A stretch of DNA of 64,000 nt, from positions 33,638,820-33,702,819 of the forward strand of contig CM070568.1 of assembly GCA_036346405.1 (NCBI GenBank), read 5' to 3'. The position numbers and the translations under genes were made by a program. Positions 1-11,304 of the stretch are shown here, piece by piece (within the stretch, counting starts at the first letter, position 1; each line of letters begins with the position of its first letter). The notes below the pieces were generated by a model. The model made no database searches. It had not been told where the DNA came from and saw only the letters and a list, made by a program, of their open reading frames with translations. Origin of the DNA: Phyllostachys edulis. Lineage: Eukaryota; Streptophyta; Magnoliopsida; Poales; Poaceae.

Positions 1-1633
1 CATAGGCACTACGTCAAAGTCGGTACTATCTTTGTAATTACCAGCTGAAAATTGCACTCTCACAACTTGGGTTACCTTTAACTTACCACACGAATTGAAC
101 CATTGGATGTAGTAGGGATGTGGGTGTGGCTGTGTGACCAAGCCAAGCTTCTTGACCATCTCAGAACTTGCAAGGTTATTGCAGCTCCCCCCATCAATGA
201 TTACTCTGCAGGCTCTCTCCTTCATGAGAAATCTGGTTTGAAACAAGTTGTGCCGTTGATTTTGCTCTTCTCTCTCCACTTGTGCGCTCAGCACTCGTTG
301 TGCAACAAGGCTCATATGGTTCCCGGTGTCAACAGCAGCTACTTGTTTCTCCACATCATCAGCATCACTATCTGTTTCGACTCCTCCACCTGCAATGTTA
401 GCTGCAAGTACATATTCATCCTCAATATCATTAGCACTTACATAACCTCCGTCTGCAGTGGCAAGGTATGCTCGCTGACTTGGGCAGTCCCTCATGACGT
501 GGCCCATTCCCTTGCAACGATGGCAAATAATCCCAGTCGTACGGCCCGTGGAAGCAACCGAAGAAGAACTCTTGGCCGGGGCATGCACACTAGTAGATTT
601 GCTTACCTCGGGTGCATGTGATGGTGTCGGAGGTCTTCTGAACAGCGCCCTACTCGAGGAGGGCAGCAGACCGTGTAGCCGAAGGTGGGGCTGTTTTAAC
701 TTGACTGGTGTTGTTCTTGGTGTAGGCGTGCTTCCAAAATTGTTCCTTGGCCTCTGTTGTCGTCCCGCAATTCCTTTTACGCCAAACATGCAAGTTGAAA
801 CAATCTAGGGACACTATTATAGTCTTTGTAATCAACTATGTCCTGAATTTCACGTGTTAATCCTCCATAAAAGCGTGCCATCGCAGATCTCTTCATCCTC
901 AATAACATTACAACGCAACATACTAATCAGTAGCTCGATAATATTCTTCTCTACGGATCTATTGCCTTGGTTTAAGCCTTCGCAATTTCTTAAGCGAGTC
1001 ACGTTTAAAGAAGGTGGAACAAATCATTACGCATAGCAACCTTTAAAGCATCCCAAGTAGTAGGCGCTAATCCATCGAGACATACTCTATTCCACCAAAT
1101 GATGGCAAAGTTTTTAAATTCACTTGTGGCTTGCGAACTCTATGCACTTCAGAACTAAGTGAGCATTAAATTTACATTCTCACCGTCAACTCCCAATCTA
1201 GATACATTTCAGCATCATAAGCACCCACAAAAGATGGTATAGTGAACTTGACTTTAGCATAAGGATCATCATTAACACGTGCATTATGTTGCTGAATGTT
1301 ATTACCTCTCATACCTTGACGGTTGAAGTTCAACCGGTTCCGTTGTCGTGCATCAAAGGCGTCGTGGTTGTGCATCTCATTTTCATTATCAAACTCACGG
1401 TCATGGGCTGCACCATGAGGGCCCACACGCCCATTGTTCGGTGGTTGGTTGGCCAAACCATCAATGCGTGTGTTGAGCATTGCGATACTATCATTGAGTT
1501 GCTGCAGTGTAGCAGTTGTTTCTGCAAACTTCCTATCAATGTCGTCATTAATAGCATGGCGGTGCTCATCCAACACCCTTGTGAGCTCTCCCCTCAAAAC
1601 ACACTCTTGCGCCTCCAATTCCTCACCTGCCAT
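1..1633 (-). pseudogene. Ty3/gypsy chromovirus-like gag and start of protease, degenerate
   Basis: Gag is the capsid/nucleocapsid polyprotein of an LTR retrotransposon; the protease that follows would process it. Reading leftwards from the Met at 1633, the first 153 codons are open and end in the gag block PSFVGAYDAEMYLDWE (about 1180-1230). Frameshifts follow near 1172; FAIIWWN is still readable in another frame near 1100. A CCHC zinc knuckle, CHRCKGMGHVMRDC, lies at about 485-530, and the retroviral-type protease motif IIDGGSC at 181-204 with DGG in place of the usual DSG/DTG. The rest of pol lies beyond the left edge. The PBS and LTR sit upstream at 2988-3487. Block order and knuckle spacing fit plant Ty3/gypsy elements of the Tekay/Del chromovirus group; the lineage is inference. 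Not functional because of the frameshifts. Confidence 0.85.
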
Positions 1634-2211
1634 GTTTAGTAGAAGACAAAAGACAACACAAAGATATTATCCCTATCAACTACTAGGTGGTGGGAGGTGG
1701 GATCACACACTCTCAAGCGTCTTACCAAGCTCTTATGAATTTCTTACCAATTGCAGCAGGTGGTATGATCGGAGAAGGTGGGATGTACGATCGCGGCGGA
1801 TGGCGAATGCGAGGATCAAAATCTGGGGCCGAAAGTATGTGGAGCTCGGATAGGTAAAATTTTGTAGCAAGGAATAGCAGTAATGAAAACAGGTTAGCAA
1901 AGCTGAATCAAAGTCCACGGTACTAAATCACGATTCTTGGCCCAAACGCGTTCCTAGAACTAGCTCGAGCAAGCCGAAATACAAGCACAATAGAACAAAA
2001 TTCGCAAGGCAACTGATTTCTCCTGTGGGTGGTCGTGGACCAACTGTGGATTGTCGCGAGCCACCTGAGGGTGGTCGTAGACCAAATGAGGGTGGTCGTG
2101 AGCCAACTTGGGTGTTCTCTTTTTTCGTTCCTTTTTTTTTTCTCTCTTTTTTTTTGACTGCCGAAACCCAACCGAGGGTTCCTCTTCTTTTCTTTTTTTT
2201 TTCTTTTTTTC

Positions 2212-2407
2212 TTTTTGCGAAAGTGACCTTGACTCACAACTCTTCAAAACCCTCTTCTGGGTCTGGGGATATATATAGGTCACAAACTTTTTCCGGAGAG
2301 CAGGGGTATAAAGGTAATAAAAAGATGGTGGTAATAAAAAGGGGTATATAGGTCACAAACTTTTTTTTTGCGAAAGTGACCTTGACTCACAACTCTTCAA
2401 AACCCTC
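2212..2407. repeat. Local segmental duplication in the leader
   Basis: The block TTTTTGCGAAAGTGACC... occurs at 2212-2254 and again at 2365-2407, and a neighbouring ATATAGGTCACAAAC block occurs at 2273-2288 and 2346-2360. The order is swapped between copies, so the piece looks like a short tandem duplication that was rearranged. Confidence 0.8.
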
Positions 2408-2438
2408 TCTCTCTCTCTCTCTCTGAACTTTGGCTAGG

Positions 2439-2665
2439 TGGTCGAAAAGGTAGGTGGTCGGATCTGAGGAGGTGGTCGAGCCGACTAGGCAGTCGAACCC
2501 AAGGAGGTGGTCGAACTCGAATAGGTGGTCGAATCTGACTGGGTGGTCGAACACGAGGTGGTGGTCGAATCCGACTGGATGGTCGAACCCGAGGAGGTGG
2601 TCGAATCCGACCAGGTGGTCGAATTCGAGTTGGGGGGAAGTCGAAACTGAGTACGTGGTCGGATG
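2439..2665. repeat. GGTGGTCGA(A/G) minisatellite, about 19-bp unit
   Basis: About eleven imperfect copies of AGGTGGTCGAATCCGAC occur in tandem. Alternate units differ in the second half (CCGACTGG versus CCGAGGA), so a two-unit higher order is possible. It lies in the untranslated leader of the minus-strand gypsy element. Confidence 0.8.
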
Positions 2666-2987
2666 AGGGTGAAGACACGATCTCGGCTATAGTACACAAA
2701 ACAACGGATGCAACCAAGGGCAAGCCGAGATACACGATGACCAGAAACAGCAAAGACTCGACGCTAGAAACTAGATCACGACGACTAGACCAGCAACAAA
2801 GACACCGACGATGGACTCGAATTCAACAACGCGAAAACTGAAAACACAACCGCGAAAGGCACAGAGTGGTTTGGACAGCGGAAGAACTAAGATCTAAAAC
2901 TTTTTGTGGGGCAATTTTCTGGACTCTAGGTGATGAAAAACAACTAACAAAAAGGGATCAATGAGATTACCTAACGGGCAACCTGGT

Positions 2988-2999
2988 GCTCTGATACCA
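2988..2999 (-). other. Primer binding site, tRNA-iMet type
   Basis: On the minus strand this reads TGGTATCAGAGC, the standard complement of the initiator methionine tRNA 3' end used by many plant LTR elements. It lies two bases inside the LTR edge at 3002, which fixes element orientation as minus. Confidence 0.9.
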
Positions 3000-3001
3000 C
3001 T

Positions 3002-3487
3002 TGATGAATCACGGTGGCCCGATCTTCCGATAGGTTCGATTTGTTTAAATCGTAAGGATGTTGGCGCTTTGAGGCTTCCGACCAGCAGATCTTCACCTCG
3101 CAATTAGCTACACCCGCACGGTATGCGTTATCAACCACGCTTGCACGCGATCGACCTTACCACGAGGGTTATGGTTCTGCAGCAATCGAAGCAACTCACA
3201 AGAACACGATAGATGCAATCTGAAATATATTGCGAATATGGATGAAGTTCACAAGTGGGGTTCCTCAAACCGAACAAGCGCGAAACGCAAAGTGGCGAGA
3301 ATAATCTAAGAAAAACCCACCCTAAGCAAAGGCGGCTCTCGCACATATATAGGGGGCGTGAGGAGGTCGACCTAGGGTTGTGCTACAGTTGCATGCACAT
3401 CTTGGGCTTTGACCTCGACACGCTTACAAGGCCTTATTAGGCCCAAAGCGGTGGCACAAACACCTTATTTCCATGTCTCGACTAACA
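3002..3487 (-). mobile_element. LTR of chromovirus-like gypsy element
   Basis: On the minus strand the LTR starts TGTTAGTCGAG and ends ...GATTCATCA just before the PBS, giving the TG...CA ends. A TATA-like CCTATATATG lies about 140 bases in. Internal gypsy sequence lies on both sides: PBS, leader and gag on the left, a pol C-terminal tail on the right. The LTR is therefore shared between two partial copies rather than being an outer boundary. Confidence 0.8.
3343..3354 (-). promoter_or_regulatory. LTR TATA box
   Basis: CCTATATATGTG on the minus strand, in the position expected for the U3 promoter of the 486-bp LTR. No other promoter element is recognisable. Confidence 0.55.
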
Positions 3488-3560
3488 CCCAACGTGGTCG
3501 CCTTTGGTCGTGGGCACGGTCGTGGGACTGATCGTAGGAGTCGTGGGGTGGTCGTGGGGT

Positions 3561-3836
3561 TTAAGACACAGTCGTGATCTGGCGGATCTGGTCGTGAGTG
3601 GGTACACTGATCGTGACCTTGGGAACTTGGTTTGGATCCTCCCCATTATTCCTAAGTAGCAGAAGATCACAATTATTAGGTAGCATACCATTCTGCATAG
3701 ATAAATTATTAGCACCTAGAAACGAGCTCACCTCATAATTTAAGTGACATGCTCGAGCTCTTGTCATAGGACCGACCGGATCTGGAGGATGTTGTGTAGT
3801 GCGTGTATCCGAACGAGTGATGTCCTCATCAGTAAG
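3561..3836 (-). pseudogene. C-terminal tail of gypsy pol
   Basis: Minus-strand translation gives GPMTRARACHLNYEVSSFLG followed by NNCDLLLLRNNGEDPN. I recognise this as the extreme C-terminal region of grass chromovirus polyproteins (after integrase), where TRARA..LN..V.SFL and LLRN.GED are characteristic. It is open to about 3561. Upstream coding sequence is lost at the junction with the plus-strand Sirevirus at about 3840-3860. GGTCGTGG-type repeats fill the 3' untranslated part (3488-3600) before the LTR. Its product would have been the tail of the integrase region; alone it has no function. Confidence 0.75.
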
Positions 3837-3894
3837 GATGTTTAAACTCGATCTCGTGTTACTTCTTTTTGTGAATATTACTCTTTTGTCTCTT

Positions 3895-5030
3895 CTCTTG
3901 AGCCAAAACATATAGATGAAGCACTCGATGATCTGGATTGGATGAATGCAATGCATAAAGAACTCAATAACTTCACCCAAAATGATGTTTGGATATTGGT
4001 GGATAGACCCAAGGAACACACCATAACTTGTACATAGTGGGTCTTTAGGAACAAACAAGATGAAAGTAGAATGGTTGTGAGAAACAAAGCAAGATTGGTC
4101 GTTCAAGGATTCTCACAAGTTGAAGAATTTGGTGATATGATGTTTAGGGAATTTGAAATGTTCATGATCGGAGAACTTAGTTATTTCCTTGGACTTCAAA
4201 TCAAACAACTCAAAGATGGGACCTTCTTGAGCCAAACAAAGTACGTGAAAGATTTGATCAAGAGGTTTGGCATGGAAGATGCAAAACCCATCAAGACTCC
4301 CATAGCAACTAACGGTCATCTCAACCTTAATGAGGAAGGTAAACCAATAGATTTAAAGCTTCATAGATCAATGATTAGTAGTTTGCTTTATCTTACCGTA
4401 TCTAGGCCCGATATCATGTTTAGTGTTTGCATGTGTGCAAGATTTCAAGCATCACCAAAAGAATGCCATTTGGTGGCCGTGAAAAGAATTTTTAGATATT
4501 TAAAGCATTCCTCTAGCATTGGCTTATGGTATCCCAAAGGTGTAAATTTTGATTTAATTGGATATTCGGATTCCGATTATGCATGTTACAAAGTAGATAT
4601 AAAAACACCTCGGGTTGTTGTTAATTCTTAGAAAGATCTTTAGTGTCATGGTCATCCTAAAAACAAAATTCCGTAGCCCTATCCACCGCCGAAGCCGAAT
4701 ATGTTTTCGCGGGAAGTTGTTGTGCTCAATTGCTATGGATGAGGCAAACATTGATGGATTATGGAATTAAATTTGATAATATGCCTCTTTTGTGTGATAA
4801 TGATAGTGCCATGAAGATTGCAAATAACCTGGTCCAACACTCAAAACCAAGCATGTAGATATCCGCCACCATTTCTTGAGAGCATGTGGGCAAAGGAGAC
4901 ATAAAAAGTAGCCACATAAGGATTGATGATCAATTAGCCGATATCTTCACCAAACCATTAGATGAGAGCTGATTTTGCAAGTTGAGGAATGGGTTAAATG
5001 TCATAGATCATTCTAATGTTGCTTGAAACT
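3895..5030 (+). pseudogene. Sirevirus copia reverse transcriptase/RNase H remnant
   Basis: Translation runs from EPKHIDEALDDLDWMNAM through VRNKARLVVQGFSQVEEFGD, then jumps to GELSYFLGLQIKQ and SRPDIMFSVCMCARFQASP. The RT segment carrying the catalytic YVDD is missing between these blocks (near 4135), an internal deletion. An in-frame TAG lies near 4037. RNase H continues in other frames: STAEAEYVFAGS near 4680, KHVDIRHHF near 4850 and QLADIFTKP near 4930. The longest open piece is 4071-4631. The protein would have copied element RNA into DNA; this copy cannot. Confidence 0.85.
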
Positions 5031-5224
5031 CATGCCTCTTGTCATTTGCTCTCACTTGGATTTTTGAAGTTCTCATGAAAATTATTTTCGAAATACTCTA
5101 ATTTGATAAAAACTATATTCATTAGAAATTATTTTGTCTATCTCATGCATAATGATCTTAAAAATATTTATTTGGGTGGTTATGTTAAGGACCATTTGCA
5201 TTTCTTTTCAGCTTCTAATTTCTC

Positions 5225-5812
5225 AGGAAAACCAGTAATACCGAGGTTTACCGCCGGTACTACCGCAGCCCGGCAATACCACGACTTCATTACGGTACTA
5301 CCGCATTTGGCCGGTGGTCCCGAAAATGGTTTTGACCGAGATCTTATCCTCTAACCCCATCTCCCGTGCGGTGCAACCTTTCTCCATTCCAAAAGCCACC
5401 GAGTTCTATCTCTTCTTCTCTTCTACACAAACCTCCCACTCAAATCCTTTGGTTTTGTGGATTCTCCTGGATCTTGGATTGAATTTGGTCTTTCTTGATC
5501 ATATCTCTTCCATCCCTTGAGGTAAAAGTCTTTTGATTCATCTCTTTTCTCAATGTTTTGGCATAATCTTATTTCTAGGGTTTTGAGCAAATGTGTATGA
5601 TTTAGTCAATTACTTTTGGGCAAAATGGTTAGAACTAGTATTTGGTGACATTTAATGTATACTCCATGATTTGATTCATGCCAAATACTTATTTAATGCA
5701 AAATTGATCAATGCCCTAAAGCAGTTTCTGCCATTGCGGTGCTACCGCCCGTGGATTACGGTACTACCGCTAGCCGGTACAACCGGATATCAACTGCGGT
5801 ACTACCGCTATT
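5225..5812. repeat. CGGTACTACCGC palindrome clusters in Sirevirus 3' region
   Basis: Short palindromes of the form (G)CGGTACTACCG(C) cluster at 5230-5325 and 5729-5812, with degenerate copies such as GGTTTACCGCCGGTACTACCGC. The same motif recurs in the LTR of this element (about 7820-8190) and in the LTRs of the second Sirevirus. Between the clusters (5340-5730) lies AT-rich sequence without a recognisable gene. Confidence 0.75.
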
Positions 5813-5896
5813 GCAAACAAAATTTGATTCTATCATGCTAATTTATTTCAACCCTATCTTATCCTGTCCTAATTGCTTTCTCTTATCTTAGCAACC

Positions 5897-6854
5897 ATGC
5901 CTTGCAATGCTGGTCCTTCGTCATCAAAAGGAAAGGAGAAAATTCAATATTTGTCAGAAGATGATTTTAACGAAGAACCAACTAACAACGACACCAGTGA
6001 TAAAGATTATGTGCCAAACAACACTCCATTCTTTGTTGCTGACCCAAGGAAGATCAAAGGAGAAACCTATACTACAATGAGGCATGCAAATCAGTTTCTT
6101 TTACCAAAGAATGTAGTTGATCCTCACTTCCACACAAAGTTCCAAGAAAATATGTTTTATCACATCTATGACAAAAAGGGTTTTGCTCATCATCAATTTG
6201 TGACTTGGGAGCATTTGAGTCAGAATTCCTACTTCAATAGACTCTATTACACCTTCTATAGAGTGAAATTGGACAGTCTTGTGACCCTAAAGAGTGATTA
6301 TCATACTAGGATTAGCAAGCAGTTTTATGCCACAGTCCATATTTCTCTGGAAAATGATTCACTTACCTGGATGACTGCATCTCTACAACTCAGTGCCACT
6401 AAAGAAGATTGTCGTGAATCTTGGTGCATTCCCCCTACTTCGACAAGGTTCAGTGGCCATGAAGGTATATGAAGAAGAACCCTGTAATTTGGATGATATC
6501 AATGAGATTTATGATGAATCCCAACCTTTTGTGCCTGGAAAAGCAACTAGTTTACTACCCATACCAAGTGTCATAAACAAGATTATGAGAACGACCTTCT
6601 ATCCCAGAGCAGGCAACAATGATGATGTTAATCGAAGGGCTTGGAACATTATCTGGCACATTCTAAAGGGAACCAAGTTTCACATCGTTGATTTTATCAT
6701 AATAGAGATTGGCTTCTCCAATAGTGATACATCAGACAGTATATTCTATGCCCCCTACATAATGCAACTGATTCGAGACAGGCTTGGCTTCTTCATTGAA
6801 AGCAACACAGCTCATACTGAATTCAAACCAAGCATCAACCCTCCTTTTGAATGA
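5897..6854 (+). pseudogene. Sirevirus env-like ORF, frameshifted
   Basis: Some Sireviruses carry an extra ORF after RNase H called env-like; its role is unproven. From the Met at 5897 (just after a possible 3' splice site CTTAG) the frame has an acidic serine-rich N-terminus, then a folded-looking region with VTWEHLSQNSYFNRL and KQFYATVHISLENDSLTWMT. The latter resembles the FYATV...(L)TWMT block I know from grass copia env-like/'putative plant transposon' proteins. A frameshift near 6405 moves the reading to a second frame that runs to 6854, with GAFPLLRQGSVAMK and a PRAGNNDDV...NIIWHIL block. I see no signal peptide or clear membrane segment. Family assignment is moderately sure, function unknown. 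Confidence 0.6.
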
Positions 6855-6873
6855 TTCCTTTTGGTCCTTGATG

Positions 6874-7432
6874 CCAAAGGGGGAGAGATTGGAGGAAAGA
6901 TTGAAAGATTAAGGGGGGAGAATCAAGAAGATCATGTCTATATTATTATATTATCTATTTGAACTTGTATGGTTGTAGTATGGTACTTTGAAGTATTGGA
7001 ACATATGTGCTTGTAATAGTTTAGTTAAACTTCTTAATACTTTATGACTCTTATGATATGCTACCTTAATTAGTATTATTTTTGTCTATCAAAGTTTATG
7101 TGTTCAAGCATTTTCTTATTTGTTATCCCCTTTATGCTTGAATAAATCACATGTTCCTCATATTCAACAAATAGAGGAAACTCTGCTGAAATTTCAAAAA
7201 TTCACAAATGTGCATGACAATCACTTCTTGAATCTATATGCACATCTTTAGAGGGAGTTTTGTTTATTTGTTGATTGACTTCGAATGCAACTAATTCTTC
7301 ATCTCGTTTGAACTTATCTCTATAATTAATTGCACAATGTCAAAACAAGAACATACAACTTGGTGTATATTCAAAATCTTTCAAATCATTCATATTGGTT
7401 AAGTTGTCATCAATTACCAAAAAGGGGGAGAT
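6874..7432 (+). other. Sirevirus 3' UTR with multiple polypurine tracts
   Basis: Purine tracts AAAGGGGGAGAGATTGG (about 6879), AAGGGGGGAGAATC (about 6911) and AAAAAGGGGGAGAT (7419-7432) lie in this non-coding stretch. The last one abuts the LTR and is the presumed plus-strand primer. Multiple PPT-like tracts are a known Sirevirus hallmark. No gene is visible in the AT-rich DNA between them. Confidence 0.75.
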
Positions 7433-8843
7433 TAAAATCATCTAGGCCCCTACAAATGATTTTGGTAATTAATGTTAACAATGTGTTATAGGACTAATAT
7501 GTGTGTTAAGATGTTTTAAAGGTTTAATCCTGGAGTTTGAATGATGACATGGAAATGGCAATGCAAAGGTGATAAAAGATTGACATGGCTCAAGACAAAG
7601 GTTTCATATAGCCTGAGGATCCTTTTGTAGTTTTTATCAGTCTCGGTGTTTGGAGAAAAGACCGGATTTGTAGGCTAGATGCCGTACTATAAAGAGGGAT
7701 CATGGCTAGTAGCTTGAAAGATTATTTTGTGCCATCTTGATCAACTAGGAGTCATGGATTGCATTCAAATTCTCTTCTGGAAGTTCTTCAGTGAATATCG
7801 ATATGACTGCAAGTGATAAGCGGTACTACCAAAATCTAATTGGTGGTACGTTTTTTCCAAAGAGCTTGTTTTGGAGTTTTCATCTCCTTTGACAATCAGT
7901 ATGACCACATTTCTTAAGTGATACTATCGTAGTGCGGTAGGACCAAAAAATACATGGTGGTACGTTATTTCCAGAGAGGGTGTTTTCTTGAGTTTATTGA
8001 TCCTCTGGAAATTGGTAGTTCCGTTCTAGCCGAGCGGTACTACCGCTGTGCAGTAGTACTGAATTTTAGTTTGCGGTAGTACCACAACTTTTCATAACGG
8101 CTATTACTGGTGCATTTAATGAACAATAGTCGAATGTTGAATCTCGACTGCGGTACTACTGGGTTTGTACAGCGGTACTACCGCAAATGCTAAATTTTTT
8201 CAGGAAGTTGTTTCAAATGGCTAGTTTTATTGGTGGGGGTTATAAATACCTCCCCACCTGCCTCAAGCTGAGAACCTTTCACATTTTGAGGTAGTTGAGA
8301 GCAATTCAAGTGCATTGCATCAGTAGCCGATCACTTTGGCACTTGATAATCTTCAAGCAAGCACTGCGATTTGTTACTCTTGGTGCTTGTCGGCACCTAG
8401 ATGGTTTGAAGAAGGTTTTGCGCGGTGATCACTTCAAAGAAGATTGTTACTCCGGAGAGGAGGAAGAGCAACTCTAGTGATCGAGAGAAGTGCTCGTGTG
8501 GAGCCAACTTGATTCGTTAAAATTTCCTCAATGTGGATTAGTGAAGACCAGCAAGTCTTTGATACCACAGGAAAACATCGCTTGTCTCTATTGTGGTTTA
8601 TCTCTTGTCTTTATTATTTCCGCATTTACATTTCTAGCAACTAATTGTATAGAATTGCTTAGCTAGAATTGTATTTAGTATTGACATAATCTTGAGTTTC
8701 TTTAGCAAATATTGACCATAGCTCTTGAACTTGTGCTAGTAATTCTTCGATAAGATCACAATTGTTTAAATTGTCAATTAGAGCACAAGATTTTTTTATA
8801 ACCTCCTATTCACCCCCTATAGTCACTCATCCTTGATCCTATA
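7433..8843 (+). mobile_element. 3' LTR of Sirevirus 1
   Basis: It begins TAAAATCATCTAGGCCCC directly after the PPT (canonical TG... with a G-to-A change) and ends near TTCACCCCCTATAGTC...CCTATA. This parallels the end of the second Sirevirus LTR (TTCACCCCCCTCTAGTCGC...CCTACA). It contains GCGGTACTACCGC palindromes and TATAAATA at 8241. The ORF at 8295-8477 lies in R/U5 and is not considered a gene. Confidence 0.8.
8241..8248 (+). promoter_or_regulatory. LTR TATA box
   Basis: TATAAATA within GGGGGTTATAAATACCTCCCC, about 600 bases before the LTR end: the likely Sirevirus core promoter. Confidence 0.65.
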
Positions 8844-11269
8844 GTTGGCCAACCATTCGGAGTGCTTGATTTCGCGAATGACTCCCGCCTTTCGCAGTTT
8901 GGCTATCTCTTTCTTTGCTGCTTCTAGCCGCTCGCCGTCATGCGATGTAGTTTCTGCTTCTTGGGGGCTGCATCGCTTCAGATGGCCAGGCGGTGCTCAA
9001 TGGTCTCCTGCGCTACGCCGGGGATGTCCTCCGGGCCCCATGCGAAGATATACGTGTTGCTGTGGAGTAATTCGAGGATGGCCTCGTGTGCTTCCAACTG
9101 GAGCTCCGCCCCGAGGGCCACTATCTTCTCTGGGGATGCTTCTCTTAGAGGGACCCTTCGAAGTTGTCCCTCCAGTTTAGCCTTTAGTGCCCATTTTACC
9201 GAGGAAATGCCTGCCCCGGGCGTTTGCGTCTGCTTCAGCTGTGTGGACGTGGCGGGCTGGTGAAAGTGCCTCTAGCTCGGTTTGCCTCGCCAGGTCCTGG
9301 TCTCCCCGCACTGTGATGATGCCTTCCAGCGCGGGGATCTTTATGCACAAGTAATTGTGGTGTGCTATCACGCTTAAGGTGTTCAGTGTGGCTCGGTCGA
9401 GGATGGCATTGTACTAGAAGGGCATTTGGACGTGGTCGAATGTGACCACCTCGATTCAGGATGTGAAGCCATCATCGAACATCATAGCCAAGTTAATCTA
9501 GCCCAGGGCTATCACGAGCCTCCCTCTGAAGCCTACCAAGGGTATGTCCAGGGGTGACAGACGATTCCTGGGGATCATCATCTTGTCAAAAGCATTAGCA
9601 AACAGCTAGCCCGCCGAGCTTCCTCCGTCTACGAGGATGCGTCTGACCTCGAAATCTACGATGTTGGCGGAAATGATGAGGGGGTCTTGACGAGGAAAGT
9701 AGAGGCCCCTGGCGTCTTCGGGCTGAAGGAGATCGGCATGTTAGTGTAGCGAGGTGGGCTACGTCGCGACATGGTGGATTTGTCGAGCATATGCACACCG
9801 TTGTCTTTTTGACGCCATGCCGAGCGAGGATCCTCCTGTGATCATGTTTATGATCCTTTGCTGGTGCTCCCCATTGCCTTCCTTGATTCGGGGTCTTAGC
9901 GGCGGAGGGCAAGCTGGTTGGCGCTCACTTTATCTTCAAGACTTTCGGCCGATCCGTGACCACGGTTCATGTAGTCCTACATGGCTGCGATGGTGCGGCA
10001 TTCCCTAGTTGTGTGTGACCCTTCGCCATGGAGATCACAAAATAGTGGAGTGCCCCAGGCACCTCTTCGGGTGTCTGGCTACCTCCCATCGTTACGGCCG
10101 TGGCCTCTGCCTCGGTCGTGGCCTCCTCGGCCTCATCGCTTCCCCCTTCGGGGGTTTGGCTGCTGTCTATGTGGTACACGTTCCGTCCCTTCTAGTGGTA
10201 ATTGTTGGCCCATGGTTTCAAGGCTGCTCCTGTAGCGGTGGCCGTGGTGGCCACAAGTTCCTCCTTACCGAGCGGTCTACTTGATGATGGTGCTTGTGTA
10301 GTGTAGGCCCTGGCCTCCGCCCTAGCGTACTCTTCTATTTTGTCAAAGAGCTCCACCATTGTGCGGATGGGCTTGCGAGCTAGTCTTTCTGACAGGGGGC
10401 CCTTCCGAAGTCTACAAGTTGCTACGTTTATGACAGTGGTCTTGTTGACCCCCTTTACTTCACACTTTACCTTCACGAACTTTTTGAAGAAGCTATGGAG
10501 GGACTCGCCCTGGGCTTGCTTTACTACGAACAGATGCCCCGCATCCTTTGGCTCGGCGTAATTTTCCTAGAAGTTGTTGCGGACTAGGTCCTGCAACTAC
10601 TCCTATGCATATACAGACCGGGAAGGGATGGTGAAGAACCATGTCAGGGCTATGCCCTTGAGGGCAAGGGAGATGCTTTTCACTTTGGTGGTGTCATCCC
10701 CCCTAGCTGCTTCGACGGCGGTTTCGTACACTCGGAGGAACTCTGAGGGGTCCGTGCACCCTTCGAAGGGCGTGACGTCCGGCATTTTGAAACCTTGCGG
10801 CCAGCGAGCCATCTCCAATCTCATGCTTAATGGGGAGTTAGGGTCCCCCTAGAGCAGCGGAGCTGGGGGTGCGATTGTGGGTGCTGGAGGGGTGGATTCC
10901 TCTTCCCTGATGGTTTGCTCCTGCGTGGGGTCGTGAGCCAGGGCGGGATCGCGAGGGCAACCCCTGTCGGTTGTCGAAGGTTGAGTATCTCCCGCCGGAG
11001 GTCTACTAGCTCCTACTGGTGGGCTTCATAGGCTTTGTGGGTCACGCCCGCTGCTCCAGGCGGGGGTGGACCCGCTGGGTGGCTGTTGGGGAGGGATGCC
11101 CCGGTGTGTGGGGCGTCGCTCCCTATGATGTCTCCATGCATGGAGTTGTTGGCTTCCTCCTCCGCGGCCTCAGCGGAGGCCGCCGCTACCGTGGAGGTCT
11201 TGCTCCACTTGGCTCTTGGGGTTCGGTCACTGAGATCTTTGGTGCAACCTTCCGAGGGGCCATGCTGGT
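8844..11269 (-). pseudogene. Tat-lineage gypsy gag-protease-RT fragment
   Basis: Read leftwards from the PBS at 11321. A short start MAPRKVAPKISVTEPQ is at 11263. Gag core blocks are VTPFEGCTDPSEFLRVYETA (about 10720-10780) and ALKGIALTWFF (about 10640). The nucleocapsid motif CDLHGEGSHTTREC is near 9985-10030. The protease motif RILVDGGSSAG is at about 9605-9640. The start of RT, AAKKEIAKLRKAGVIREI with HSEWLAN, runs to 8844. Several frameshifts and stops separate the blocks. RT is cut just after WLAN by the end of the Sirevirus LTR, so the catalytic domains and integrase are missing. PFEG.TDP.EFL and the CX2H...HX4C nucleocapsid point to the Tat group. Confidence 0.8.
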
Positions 11270-11304
11270 GCCACAGAACGGTGCTTTGTGACTTTCCTGC
11301 TGAA

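Larger units (their letters stand above)
1634..2987 (-). other. Long 5' leader of the chromovirus-like element
   Basis: This 1.35-kb stretch lies between the PBS and the gag start. I see no credible coding sequence. It holds GGTCGTGG-type repeats (2025-2120), long pyrimidine runs (2115-2215), two copies of a ~43-base block (2212-2254 and 2365-2407), a CT run at 2405-2424 and a GGTGGTCGA minisatellite. The ORFs reported here on both strands are simple-sequence products. Confidence 0.6.
3850..8843 (+). mobile_element. 5'-truncated Sirevirus-type Ty1/copia element
   Basis: The order RT/RNase H, env-like ORF, several AGGGGGAGA polypurine tracts and a 1.4-kb LTR ending near TTCACCCCCTATAGTC is the Sirevirus layout. 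The 5' LTR, gag, protease and integrase are absent: sequence left of about 3850 is minus-strand gypsy. On the right the LTR abuts a minus-strand Tat gypsy RT at 8844. No target-site duplication can be read because the left end is lost. Confidence 0.8.

Noticed and set aside
103..808. Plus-strand ORFs (172 and 104 codons)
   Set aside because: They are shadows of the minus-strand gypsy gag/protease, whose zinc knuckle and DGG motif are clear.
2397..2753. Minus-strand Pro/Arg-rich ORF with PPxRxRPP repeats
   Set aside because: A translation of the GGTGGTCGA minisatellite in the leader; other frames give equally regular peptides.
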